The notes beneath the pieces are model-generated. The model was not told the DNA's origin, did no database searches, and saw only the letters and a list, made by a program, of their open reading frames with translations. The position numbers and the translations under genes were made by a program. Positions 28,001 to 32,807 of a stretch of 64,000 nucleotides of DNA are shown here, in pieces. Source of the stretch: Trichobilharzia szidati (lineage: Eukaryota > Platyhelminthes > Trematoda > Strigeidida > Schistosomatidae); contig OX235272.1 of the NCBI GenBank assembly GCA_944472155.2, forward strand, positions 100,322,020 to 100,386,019. The letters run 5' to 3'. Each line of letters opens with the position of its first letter. Position 1 is the stretch's first letter.

Positions 28001-30317
28001 CCTAAGATTTTTCAAATTTTACATTGTTTTACTTCTTCTAGATTATTATATTACAAAGTAGAAAAATATCCACTAAACAAGCATAATCTCCAGAAGTTTT
28101 GACTGTGTGTAACCATATATAACAGAGTACAAGTTTATAAACTGAATAGTAAGTTTTACTTATTGTAAAGGATTTAATGATCCCATCTGTGCGCTGAAGT
28201 CATTGCAAGTGGACGTTAGATCTAAAACTCCAAGCCAACATGACACAAATGAAACTGATATCTCTGAGTTAACCTATAGCAGCCATAGCTTTGATTGATA
28301 ACCTGATCATGTATGCACTTCAGTTTCACCTACAAAGCTGCATTGTAGGTGAATCCAGTGATAAGAAAATCTCTGCAGATAACTAATCACACTTAATTTG
28401 TAGTTGGACAGTAGTCAATAACTAGTGTAATGTGTCTAGTCTAGTGTCCAATCAAAAATATCCCATACAGTCCTACAGGAGGTCAATCGCGAGCCCAAAT
28501 AGCTCAGCGGTAACATCTCTCACTGCAGGCGGCACTGGGGGACATGGGTTCTTCCCTTCAAGGTTGAAGATACGCCTTGCTGACTGGTGATTTTCAACTA
28601 GAAAAAAACCTAGGTCGAACAAGGCTTCCTGTCGACTGCCTCCAACCATCTAATAATCACCACTGAGGTCATCAAGGAAGACATTTTACGCATTCATCAA
28701 GAATCCAAAAAGCTAACTTCATTTCGCAGTTGTCGCTGAAGATGCCGTCTAAAAGGACAAAGTACAAGCTTTGTATTTAAACTATCCAGGTCACAGAATA
28801 CAACAGCAAAAACATCCACTAAAGCTTCTAAAAGGCCACTATTACTGTAGAGAGTATTTACTAATATTATTATTGTCAAAGGGTTCTGAGTCAAAAGTAT
28901 AACAGTAAGAAGTAGAAAAAGAAATGTACAACTTTTGGATAAATTTTAATTACCTTTCCTGTTTCATCAGTCGACTCTGAAATCTCCCTTCGAACGTTGT
29001 ACAGTTTTCCATCATTTTCCTTCAATGTTTCAGTGATAACTGTTTTTGGAACATCTATTGTAGAAAACACAAGGATTAGATAAAATGAAAACTTTAACAT
29101 ACCTGAAAAACAAAACCAAGATTGTTTTAATGAATAACTAGGAGTGATGAGAGTAGATTAATGACGCTATGATTGTCAATTTTTTAAATCGATAATGCAC
29201 TGTCAAGTACTACACATAACAAAGATATAAATTAGTTACACAATCAATGGTAAACAACCAATCTGTAAGTGAAAACTATTTGATTTTGTCGACATAAGCA
29301 GTGGATACTAGGAAGTCTTAGAAACGCCCAGGTACACCAAAAGGAAAGCTGTTAAATTACTATCACACGCTATACAGTGGAAACCACACACACAAACATA
29401 CAGATACTGAAATAAGTGATTTTAAAGACTGGAGGTAAAACAGTTGTGATGTGATAGACCATGACTACCCAATAAGTCCAACACATACGAACATTTGGTA
29501 AGCCAAGTAGGTCGCTATATTTGTGGAAATCTAAAGAAACGTCTATTCGTATTAATTAAATCTGAAGAACGTCGGGCTTAACTCTGAGGCCTATTATGAC
29601 ACAAGTTTATGCATTTGACATAAGTCTGCAAAGAGAATTTATAACTTACCAGCATTGGGAACAGATGCATCACTTTTTGATTGGTGCACACTTTCCTTTG
29701 GTAGTTCTTTGGGACGAAAAACGTTCTCCAGATATCTCCCTAGAACGTTTCCTGGAGGACGATAGTGTGCAACAACAACACACTTTCCCGGACCGCGTGC
29801 TTTGCCAAAACCGACTTCACGAGTAGAACTCCACACTAGTTGTGTAAAGTTTCCTAACAAACAAAATCTTCTGCGTAAATTGCATTACGAATAGAAACAA
29901 AGGATTCACTAACTCAAAAACCAGAATGAGTAAGAGAATGTTAAAATCAACAACAAAATTGTACCATTGTATTTACCTGCAGGTCCCTTCCCACTTTCGT
30001 AACTATAGTTCTTGACATCAGCATACCACTGATTTACAACTTCAACGCCTAAAAATGATATCACACGAAGAGAAATAAAAACCTTGAATGTCCACATGAG
30101 TTCCTGTGCTTGTTCGTACGCTAATACTTTCTCCGACCTCTCCTCGACTAGAAAGTGGGCTGTTTTTTATTCCATCTTCAGATATTAATTCTTCAGCCCA
30201 GTCCTGTGCTGTTTTGTCTAATGCACGACTATGCCGTAAAGTACACACGCCATGAGCGGTTCTTTTTGTGTTATGCTCCCTCAAACAATCTTCTATAAAT
30301 TCATCCAGACGATTCAT
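4296..30317 (-). CDS. Two-CAP-domain protein (GLIPR2/venom-allergen-like family), nine exons
   Basis: Nine - strand exons join in phase: 30083-30317, 29977-30048, 29650-29853, 28954-29054, 25111-25200, 16125-16223, 14930-15071, 8456-8536 and 4296-4495. All have AG acceptors and GT donors. The product is about 407 residues with two CAP (SCP/TAPS) domains (about residues 1-165 and 240-400) joined by a linker of about 70 residues. The CAP signatures are LREHNTKR, GESI, WYAD, GNFTQLVW and PPGNVLG in domain 1, and ELHNQYR, GENVG, WYQE, GNFTQIVW and PPGNVIG in domain 2. No signal peptide is visible if the ATG at 30317-30315 is the start, as in intracellular GLIPR2/GAPR-1-like members. In both domains the conserved histidine before FTQ is asparagine. 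The ATG lies directly at an acceptor site, so an upstream exon is possible. Further in-phase exons in the long introns cannot be excluded. It converges with UTP14. Confidence 0.85.
4500..5104. other. CAP gene intron 8, no feature seen
   Basis: AT-rich intronic DNA. I see no coding signal or recognisable repeat. Confidence 0.4.
5105..5640 (-). mobile_element. Penelope-like element fragment (linker and GIY-YIG region)
   Basis: The - strand near 5590-5630 encodes ELTFIKELLKKNGYQEKLP, resembling the segment between RT and endonuclease in Penelope-like elements. Farther on (5330-5110) it encodes RRVCRRISEQHPAWWLSKG, TKSIDSS and a degenerate tail, equivalent to the 'R.LE.R..EH.P.WLSKG..KSI' block after the GIY-YIG core. 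Compare the better-preserved copy at 61504-61872. Frames are broken. It is intronic to the CAP gene. Confidence 0.6.
5860..6543. mobile_element. Foldback/MITE-like element with ~175-bp terminal inverted repeats
   Basis: Arms 5860-6035 and 6367-6543 are reverse complements with few mismatches (for example, AAAATCAAAACAAGTGATTG at 5865 recurs inverted near 6519-6538). They enclose 331 bp of AT-rich non-coding sequence. Each arm has an internal ATA/AGT-type trinucleotide run. No transposase is visible. It could be a MITE, or a pair of inverted terminal repeats left by a Penelope-like element. Confidence 0.65.
6544..7375. other. CAP gene intron 8 continued, no feature seen
   Basis: I found no coherent coding frame or repeat match. 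The short open frames here have no family signature. Confidence 0.35.
7376..7570 (-). mobile_element. RTE-group LINE 3' end, diverged family B
   Basis: The order of short blocks matches the 3' terminus of family B on the - strand. From the left these are an ATT repeat, a 'TGGGTCCTGGCGGAAACATGG' equivalent of the conserved end, CATCTTCAACGG, then CTCCATGTCACCCC as in CTCCATGTCGCCCT of the copy at 2441-3264. It is much more diverged than the other B copies and 5'-truncated. Confidence 0.55.
7571..8104. other. CAP gene intron 8 continued, simple repeats only
   Basis: No gene. A short GA run lies at about 7903-7917. Otherwise AT-rich. Confidence 0.35.
8105..8335 (-). mobile_element. tRNA-derived SINE-like element
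   Basis: On the - strand a tRNA-like head is visible: TGGTTCAATGGCAAGATGC (A-box region, near 8300-8330) followed by GGATTCAACCC (B-box-like, near 8270-8284). A non-tRNA body then runs to about 8105. The B-box region is disrupted by a run of 12 G on the + strand (8265-8276). The class is inferred from the split-promoter layout; family not identified. Confidence 0.5.
8456..8536 (-). CDS. CAP gene exon 8 (CAP domain 2)
   Basis: This 81-nt exon follows CTCTAG (acceptor AG 8538-8537). It reads (C)KELIEHWYQESEKFKYETE...QGI(G), phase 1 in and phase 1 out. The donor chosen is GTGAGT at 8455. An alternative GT six nt upstream would delete two residues. WYQE keeps the acidic residue of the CAP active-site motif. 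Confidence 0.85.
9204..9213. repeat. Target site duplication, left copy (AGAATTATTG)
   Basis: This 10-bp AGAATTATTG is repeated at 11863-11872. Removing one copy and the intervening 2,649 bp restores the continuous Penelope reading frame (...WLVELL / HPVKTQF...). Confidence 0.85.
9214..11862 (-). mobile_element. RTE-group LINE, family A copy 1, inserted in the Penelope element
   Basis: A 5'-truncated non-LTR retrotransposon in - orientation. Its 3' end is at 9214 (a CAGA-repeat tail on the - strand, read as CTGTCTGTCTG on +). Its 5' end is at about 11856-11862, inside the endonuclease domain, one typical outcome of target-primed reverse transcription. It is flanked by the 10-bp duplication AGAATTATTG. 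Compared with the copy at 17600-20466 it retains the complete RT C-terminus and 3' UTR that the latter lacks. Confidence 0.9.
9391..11768 (-). pseudogene. Family A LINE ORF: endonuclease C-term, reverse transcriptase, C-terminal domain (broken)
   Basis: From 11768 downward the frame encodes the end of an exonuclease-endonuclease-phosphatase domain (QIDHIAISYRWRG, TDHALVRARV). An RT follows: KKGDKSSCDNHRGISLTNIV, FLDLKAAFDSVDRE (motif A). It breaks at about 10431-10473 by a one-base shift, resumes with VRQGCPLSPFLFNF (motif B) and LEYADDIVLLGED (motif C), meets a stop (GEDSE then TAA, near 10175), and continues to a C-terminal LHRLRWLGHVLRM region ending ...CIHSL. The same frameshift occurs in the copy at 18259-20465. 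Two breaks make it non-functional. Confidence 0.9.
11863..11872. repeat. Target site duplication, right copy (AGAATTATTG)
   Basis: Second copy of the 10-bp duplication at 9204-9213, flanking the family A LINE insertion. Confidence 0.85.
12577..12589. repeat. Target site duplication, left copy (13 bp) of palindromic insert
   Basis: TCTGGTTGGTAAT is repeated exactly at 12819-12831. Excising the intervening DNA rejoins the Penelope linker coding sequence. Confidence 0.85.
12590..12818. mobile_element. Palindromic Penelope-terminal-repeat insertion
   Basis: A 229-bp insert flanked by 13-bp direct repeats. Positions 12586-12784 form a nearly perfect palindrome: arms of about 92 bp (12586-12677 and 12693-12784) around a 15-nt loop. 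I saw one mismatch in the part I compared base by base. The rest (12785-12818) continues in one orientation only. The sequence matches the terminal inverted repeats of the Penelope-like element at 30430-31790 (CAGTAATATTTACTGAT, ATGATTATGAGCA, TAAAATTT). It is therefore a stand-alone, inverted terminal-repeat unit with no coding capacity. Confidence 0.8.
12819..12831. repeat. Target site duplication, right copy (13 bp)
   Basis: Second copy of TCTGGTTGGTAAT; see 12577-12589. Confidence 0.85.
13336..14189. other. CAP gene intron 7, no feature seen
   Basis: AT-rich intronic sequence without a coding signal or a repeat match to the rest of the window. Confidence 0.35.
14190..14660 (-). mobile_element. 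Penelope-like element C-terminal fragment
   Basis: The - strand encodes RKIFSSAIARLLIDTGHKVEI, then SFKIINQHTKK, RFAEAIVI and LRPDLCIQKESVTNLS, the conserved tail following the GIY-YIG domain in Penelope-like elements. Upstream (14510-14640) lies an out-of-frame remnant of the EH.P segment. Similar to the copies at 130-1080 and 20800-21065. Confidence 0.75.
14661..14929. other. CAP gene intron 7 remainder, no feature seen
   Basis: No gene or repeat recognised. Confidence 0.35.
14930..15071 (-). CDS. CAP gene exon 7 (CAP domain 2)
   Basis: A 142-nt exon between CAG (15074-15072) and GTAAGT (14929). Phase 0 in, phase 1 out. It encodes NLSDMAQQWADNLLQQ ... GLRVGENVGSRW ... EDN. The WA.NL helix and GENVG are CAP hallmarks, the Glu of GENVG being one of the conserved acidic residues. 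The usual metal-binding His position before it reads LSNS rather than H. Confidence 0.88.
15072..16124. other. CAP gene intron 6, no feature seen
   Basis: AT-rich intron. Short open frames without family signatures. Confidence 0.35.
16125..16223 (-). CDS. CAP gene exon 6 (start of CAP domain 2)
   Basis: A 99-nt exon between GATAG (acceptor AG 16225-16224) and GTAGAT (16124). Phase 0 at both ends. It reads DRSKHREESIHAVVELHNQY ... PLVLDP, giving the first CAP helix with the ELHN.YR motif. It splices in frame to NLSDMAQQWA of exon 7. The donor is weaker than the consensus. Confidence 0.85.
16427..16690. repeat. Dispersed repeat R1, copy 1
   Basis: About 245 bp (16427-16672) nearly identical to 23916-24160, starting CTTGGTAAA and ending GCCGATGAACATCTT. 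After it, ATCAGTAGCACA also matches copy 2, where a TA repeat is interposed. No coding sense identified; element class unknown. Confidence 0.8.
16691..17599. other. CAP gene intron 5, no feature seen
   Basis: No coding signal or repeat recognised. Confidence 0.35.
17600..20466 (+). mobile_element. RTE-group LINE, family A copy 2 (5' end present, 3' end missing)
   Basis: A + strand family A element with a 5' leader (about 17600-18258, including TACCTTGACGTGGTGGTCGG), the complete endonuclease and the RT through motif C. It ends abruptly at about 20466 (after ATGCAGAGTCT), where copy 1 continues with the thumb, C-terminal domain and 3' UTR. Loss of the 3' end is not expected from ordinary 5' truncation, so a later deletion or recombination is likely. 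No target duplication seen. Confidence 0.85.
18259..20465 (+). pseudogene. Family A LINE ORF: EN plus RT, frameshifted and 3'-truncated
   Basis: The frame opens MGAFNVRTLCQIGQQ at 18259. The endonuclease motifs are visible: NVRT, a Glu in ...VLETRI, VVSAYAPT, VLAGDFNAQVG, QIDHIAI and SDHALVRARL. The RT follows with LIIPIYKKGDK, ENQAGFRPGRG and FLDLKAAFDSVDRE. At about 20157-20170 one base is missing and the protein would end ...RECRENTLH. Coding resumes in the next frame with GMPRKYIALIKALY, VRQGCPLSPFLFNF and YADDIVLLGEDADKMQSL, then is cut off. The identical frameshift exists in copy 1. Confidence 0.9.
20467..20799. other. CAP gene intron 5 remainder, no feature seen
   Basis: No gene or repeat recognised. 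Confidence 0.35.
20800..21065 (-). mobile_element. Penelope-like element C-terminal remnant
   Basis: Block-wise match to 270-450 of the Penelope fragment at 130-1080: ATGTCTGGCGATAACAGTGTT against ATGCCTGGCGATGACACTGTT, GTACATGTT, GTGTGCTCCTC, CTGCAGCAGATAC. No open frame remains. Confidence 0.6.
21066..21794. other. CAP gene intron 5 remainder, no feature seen
   Basis: No coding signal or repeat recognised. A GAGGTAAGT on the - strand near 21207 resembles a donor but has no supported exon. Confidence 0.3.
21795..22481 (+). mobile_element. RTE-group LINE fragment, family B (copy 2a, 3' end)
   Basis: The + strand 3' end of family B, from the HQPETSLEIFCTHSDSINN block to the terminal GAACCCAAGGGAATAATAA. 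Same variant as the 3' part of the copy at 36885-40268. Stop codons and shifts throughout. Directly followed by copy 2b with no spacer. Confidence 0.8.
22482..23905 (+). mobile_element. RTE-group LINE fragment, family B (copy 2b)
   Basis: Starts at GGTCCCTACTGATTGG, inside the RT (TDWKNDYLIKLPKKGELSPS), and runs to the 3' end with an ATAATAAT tail near 23900. RT remnants: HYGVPQVLISLIQQLYDN, DLDFADDI (interrupted), YLGSIVSTTGSQN. To about 23379 it is almost identical to 38857-39764, sharing the same stops. Beyond that its 3' third is a different, better-preserved variant (RRLGRARVTWRRSCHEEM, WRCAVEAL). Confidence 0.8.
23916..24230. repeat. Dispersed repeat R1, copy 2, with TA microsatellite
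   Basis: Near-identical to 16427-16672. Here CATCTT is followed by a TA run (about 24162-24202), then TACTAGTGGTAAATCTTATCAGTAGCACA, so the microsatellite sits inside the repeat relative to copy 1. Confidence 0.8.
24231..25110. other. CAP gene intron 5 start, TA microsatellite
   Basis: No gene. A TA dinucleotide run lies at about 25056-25086, just downstream of the exon 5 donor. Confidence 0.4.
25111..25200 (-). CDS. CAP gene exon 5 (inter-domain linker)
   Basis: A 90-nt exon with acceptor AG at 25202-25201 and a strong GTAAGT donor at 25110. Phase 0 at both ends. Encodes TRRCINEVYTDARENQAIMA ... KNHFV, 30 residues of hydrophilic linker between the two CAP domains. It has no domain signature of its own; membership rests on strand, phase and splice sites. 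It could be a cassette exon because it is phase-neutral. Confidence 0.72.
25201..26699. other. CAP gene intron 4, no clear feature
   Basis: No coding signal. A patch at about 25480-25570 is rich in CCTAA/CTAACC words but not in register as a telomere-type array. Confidence 0.35.
26700..27035 (+). mobile_element. Penelope-like element fragment (GIY-YIG and C-terminal tail)
   Basis: Broken + strand frames read ICQFTCCNGASYTHCT (GIY-YIG entry), then HEHVTVWLSRGVTKCINTA, VMFLVACQKDLRRH and KASDLCIQKKYIHQLS, the same order as the copy at 61480-61875. Confidence 0.65.
27036..27487. other. CAP gene intron 4, simple repeats
   Basis: An ATT run (about 27290-27312) followed by AGT repeats. No gene. 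Confidence 0.4.
27488..27795 (+). mobile_element. RTE-group LINE fragment, family B (copy 3, central part)
   Basis: Nearly identical to 38290-38601 (only a few differences), including shared stops. It covers the segment between endonuclease and RT (AGACTCAATGCAAAGATGGG ... AATAAAACAATGGG). It ends exactly at ACTTCAGGGGA, the same site at which the inverted copy at 57788-59460 begins. Confidence 0.85.
27796..28489. other. CAP gene intron 4, no feature seen
   Basis: No coding signal or repeat recognised. Confidence 0.35.
28490..28640 (+). mobile_element. Possible tRNA-derived SINE head
   Basis: TAGCTCAGCGGTAACA matches the tRNA A-box/D-arm consensus, and GGGTTCTTCCC about 40 bp on is a degenerate B-box. 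An unrelated tail follows. I see no full cloverleaf, so a SINE remnant is likelier than a tRNA gene. Confidence 0.35.
28641..28953. other. CAP gene intron 4 start, no feature seen
   Basis: No feature recognised. Confidence 0.3.
28954..29054 (-). CDS. CAP gene exon 4 (linker after CAP domain 1)
   Basis: A 101-nt exon after ACAATAG (AG 29056-29055), phase 1 in, phase 0 out, donor GTAATT. It reads (D)VPKTVITETLKENDGKLY ... ISESTDETGK, a charged linker following the CAP1 C-terminus. Confidence 0.82.
29055..29649. other. CAP gene intron 3, no feature seen
   Basis: AT-rich intron. A polypyrimidine-like tract precedes the exon 4 acceptor. No repeat identified. Confidence 0.4.
29650..29853 (-). CDS. 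CAP gene exon 3 (CAP domain 1, C-terminal half)
   Basis: A 204-nt exon after TTAG (29855-29854), phase 1 in and out, donor GTAAGT. It encodes (G)NFTQLVWSSTREVGFGKARG, then VVVAHYRPPGNVLGRYLENV. NFTQLVW and YRPPGN are the CAP1 and CAP2 sequence signatures of the family. The His normally preceding FTQ is Asn. Confidence 0.9.
29977..30048 (-). CDS. CAP gene exon 2 (CAP domain 1)
   Basis: A 72-nt exon after TTTTTAG (30050-30049), phase 1 in and out, donor GTAAAT. It encodes VEVVNQWYADVKNYSYESGK followed by GPA(G), the W-Y-acidic helix of CAP domains with Asp in the usual Glu position. Confidence 0.9.
30083..30317 (-). CDS. CAP gene exon 1 (start of CAP domain 1)
   Basis: Begins ATG directly after TTCTTGCAG (AG 30319-30318) and ends at a GTTTTT donor, phase 1. 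It encodes MNRLDEFIEDCLREHNTKR ... DWAEEL ... NSPLSSRGEVGESISV, colinear with the N-terminal half of GLIPR2-like CAP proteins. The conserved KHSP histidine is replaced by Asn (KNSP). The acceptor immediately before ATG suggests a spliced 5' UTR exon or additional coding upstream; neither is visible. Confidence 0.85.
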
Positions 30318-30429
30318 CTGCAAGAATAAAATACTTTAGACACAATATGGAAAAAGTGAAAATATTTTACTGCGAGTTTATTTTTGTTAAACTGCTAAAC
30401 TAATATTTTAAACCAAGAATAATACAAAA

Positions 30430-31790
30430 AGCAAAACAGGAAATAAGGATAAAACTCAGGCACTGTGGCTGAGTATAACTCCATTATGGATAAAATTTTA
30501 TTTTGATAAAATCACACAATGTTATACAGTAATATTTACTGATAACTACGTCTCAAGCACAATTTATTACTGCTCATAATCATATCAAAGTACTCACACG
30601 ACTTTCTTGCTTCATTTATATACATGAGTAAAATTGATTAGACATTTGAGTAAAATTAATATACGATAAGGAGTAATATTAGTGTTATCAATAAAATGCA
30701 ATAAGATGGATATCGACTCCCAGTCACGAAGATGGTTGTCAGGAGACACAATTCTGTCATTCATGGAGAACTTAAATCAGTTCATCTTATGTTAAAATTT
30801 GCGCTGAAGATGTTGTCCAGAATGACGACAAAAGCTTTGCAATTAAACCAAACAGGACAGCGAACACAACTAATTGCAAATCATTCATCTGAGCCACAAA
30901 TACTCTCTATTATTTCAAGATGGGAAATAAGATATTTTTTATGGTAAAATAAATAATGATGAAACTAATAATGGTAACAAAAATAAGAAAGAACAAAAGG
31001 CATCTACAGTTTTACAACATAAGGAGACATCTGAGACCCTACGTGGGATTCTTAGTAGAGCAGGAATTAGAGTGGCATTTGAACGTACAAACAGACTCAG
31101 GCAGTACAAGCTGTGCAGGCTAAAAGACCCGGTGGACCCAATTAAACAAAATAATGTAATTTACAAAATACTTGGCAGTGACTGTGAGGTCGACTTCAAA
31201 GTGGTAGATCTGGAGTAGTGAGATTATCAAAATATAAGAATTTAGCTAAGGGTAGAATGATTGATCCTATTAAGATAAGTAATTTAGGGAAAAACTCAGC
31301 AATCGCACTGCATGCATTAACACACAACCACACAATAGGGTGGGACAGAGTAAAAATTCTAAGTAATATAGGTAGTTGGAGAGAGACGTTGATTACTGAA
31401 TCCTGGTTTATCGAGTCTACACCCAACACATGCAATAGAAGTGATTTAACGCAAATACCGGAGATATGGAAGATATTATTATCACCAGTCAAGTCAGAGG
31501 ATAATAAATAATGTCAAAATGTATACAATTCATCTTATAACATTCTAACAAGTTATTTACTTTACTATAAAAACATCTTATTTTCTATCTGATTGTATTT
31601 TATTGATAACACTAATATTACTCCCGAATGTACTCCATCGTATATTAATTTTATTCAAATGTCTGATCAGTTTTACTCATGTATATAAATGAAGCAAGGA
31701 AGTCGAGTGAGTACTTTGATATGATTATGAGCAGTAATAAATTGCGCTTGAGACGTAGTTATCAGTAAATATTACTGTATAACATTGTGT
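30430..31790 (+). mobile_element. Penelope-like element remnant bounded by inverted terminal repeats
   Basis: Arms 30514-30703 and 31592-31790 are inverted repeats of about 190-200 bp (ACACAATGTTATACAGTAAT... on both strands). Homology to the insert at 12590-12818 extends left to about 30430. Between them the + strand encodes a broken C-terminal region: LRQYKLCRLKDPVDPIKQ, then VIYKILGSDCE, then at 31218-31511 SAIALHALTHNHTIGWDRVK, R.TLITESWFIES and NRSD. This follows the Penelope GIY-YIG and C-terminal order. Inverted flanking repeats are a known arrangement for Penelope elements. Confidence 0.75.
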
Positions 31791-31909
31791 GTGTGGTTTT
31801 CCAAAGGTTCTGTAATTAATGTATACTCGTGATCAAACCTGTAATCAATCAAATACCAACAGGGGTTCGAACGCAAACACCACATAATTTTTTCATTCAA
31901 TTCTTTGTC
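31791..31909. other. Upstream of CAP exon 1, no feature seen
   Basis: No promoter, TATA element or 5' UTR exon for the CAP gene could be recognised upstream of 30317. Confidence 0.3.
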
Positions 31910-32060
31910 ATAACTTGATTTCACACACTATTTTCGTACAAGTATGGAATTTTTAGCATGTGATATCGGTAGCCCAAATTTAGCGGGCAGACCACTGATA
32001 CCAGGTGTGCATCGGCCGAGGATCGAACCCCGGACCATGTGCATGGTTGGCGAGCGTCCT
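31910..32060 (-). mobile_element. tRNA-derived SINE (Sm-alpha-like), 5'-truncated
   Basis: Matches 37535-37700 in the same - orientation: CAAGTATGGAATTTTTAGCA, ATCGGTAGCCCAAATTT, GGATCGAACCCCG (inverted B-box), CCATGTGCATGGT. Homology stops at CCTAACTGATG, before the A-box end. Confidence 0.75.
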
Positions 32061-32807
32061 AACTGATGAATACAACTAGAAACTGTTCAGAGTAAGGATT
32101 CGCAATAAAATAACTCGTCTAACAACGACCATAGGACATTTTTGAAAAAAATGCATCAAATTTACATAGGTGAACAGTTACTTCACCAAATTGTCTATAT
32201 CCATATGCGAAATATCATAACATTTAAAAAGTCACTATATAGTCGCTTAAATATATAGTTAAAAATATTTCTTCGAACGACGTCATCAAATGGAAAGCTC
32301 CACCTGCTTCTTTTTATCAGTATTATGCTAGCTAGATGAACATAAATACACTACAGACCGGTAATGGATTTGTTTGGATTTGGTTTGGTTTTTAATTAGC
32401 GCTTATTCATAACCCTGCTAACTGATTCGTTTAAACTGCAGTCACCTGGAGTTAAAAGTTTTTGAAGACTTACGTTGTGTTGTGGGTGAATTGAGACAGT
32501 GTCGAGTCGTTCCTGTCAGCCGACATTTTGGTAATACGAGAACCATCAGGCAACAATGCAGTTATCCTGTAGTCCTGTTCCCTATACAGGACGATCTAGT
32601 TGAGACGCTTTCATAGTCATTCATTCAGCTCAGAGGACATAACTACACAGGGACCATCCATCTCATCTATAAATCTTCTCCACCATATTTAAGAATTCAA
32701 TTTGTCAACTGAGAATATTCGAGATCATGACTGACTAGTTTCCCACCTCTCCAAGGACTTCCGATTACGATTCAGTTGATAAGGATAGAAGGCTCTTGTG
32801 GCCTGTG

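Noticed and set aside
28490..28560. Candidate tRNA gene
   Set aside because: A-box is good but the B-box is degenerate and no complete cloverleaf can be drawn; kept only as a possible SINE.
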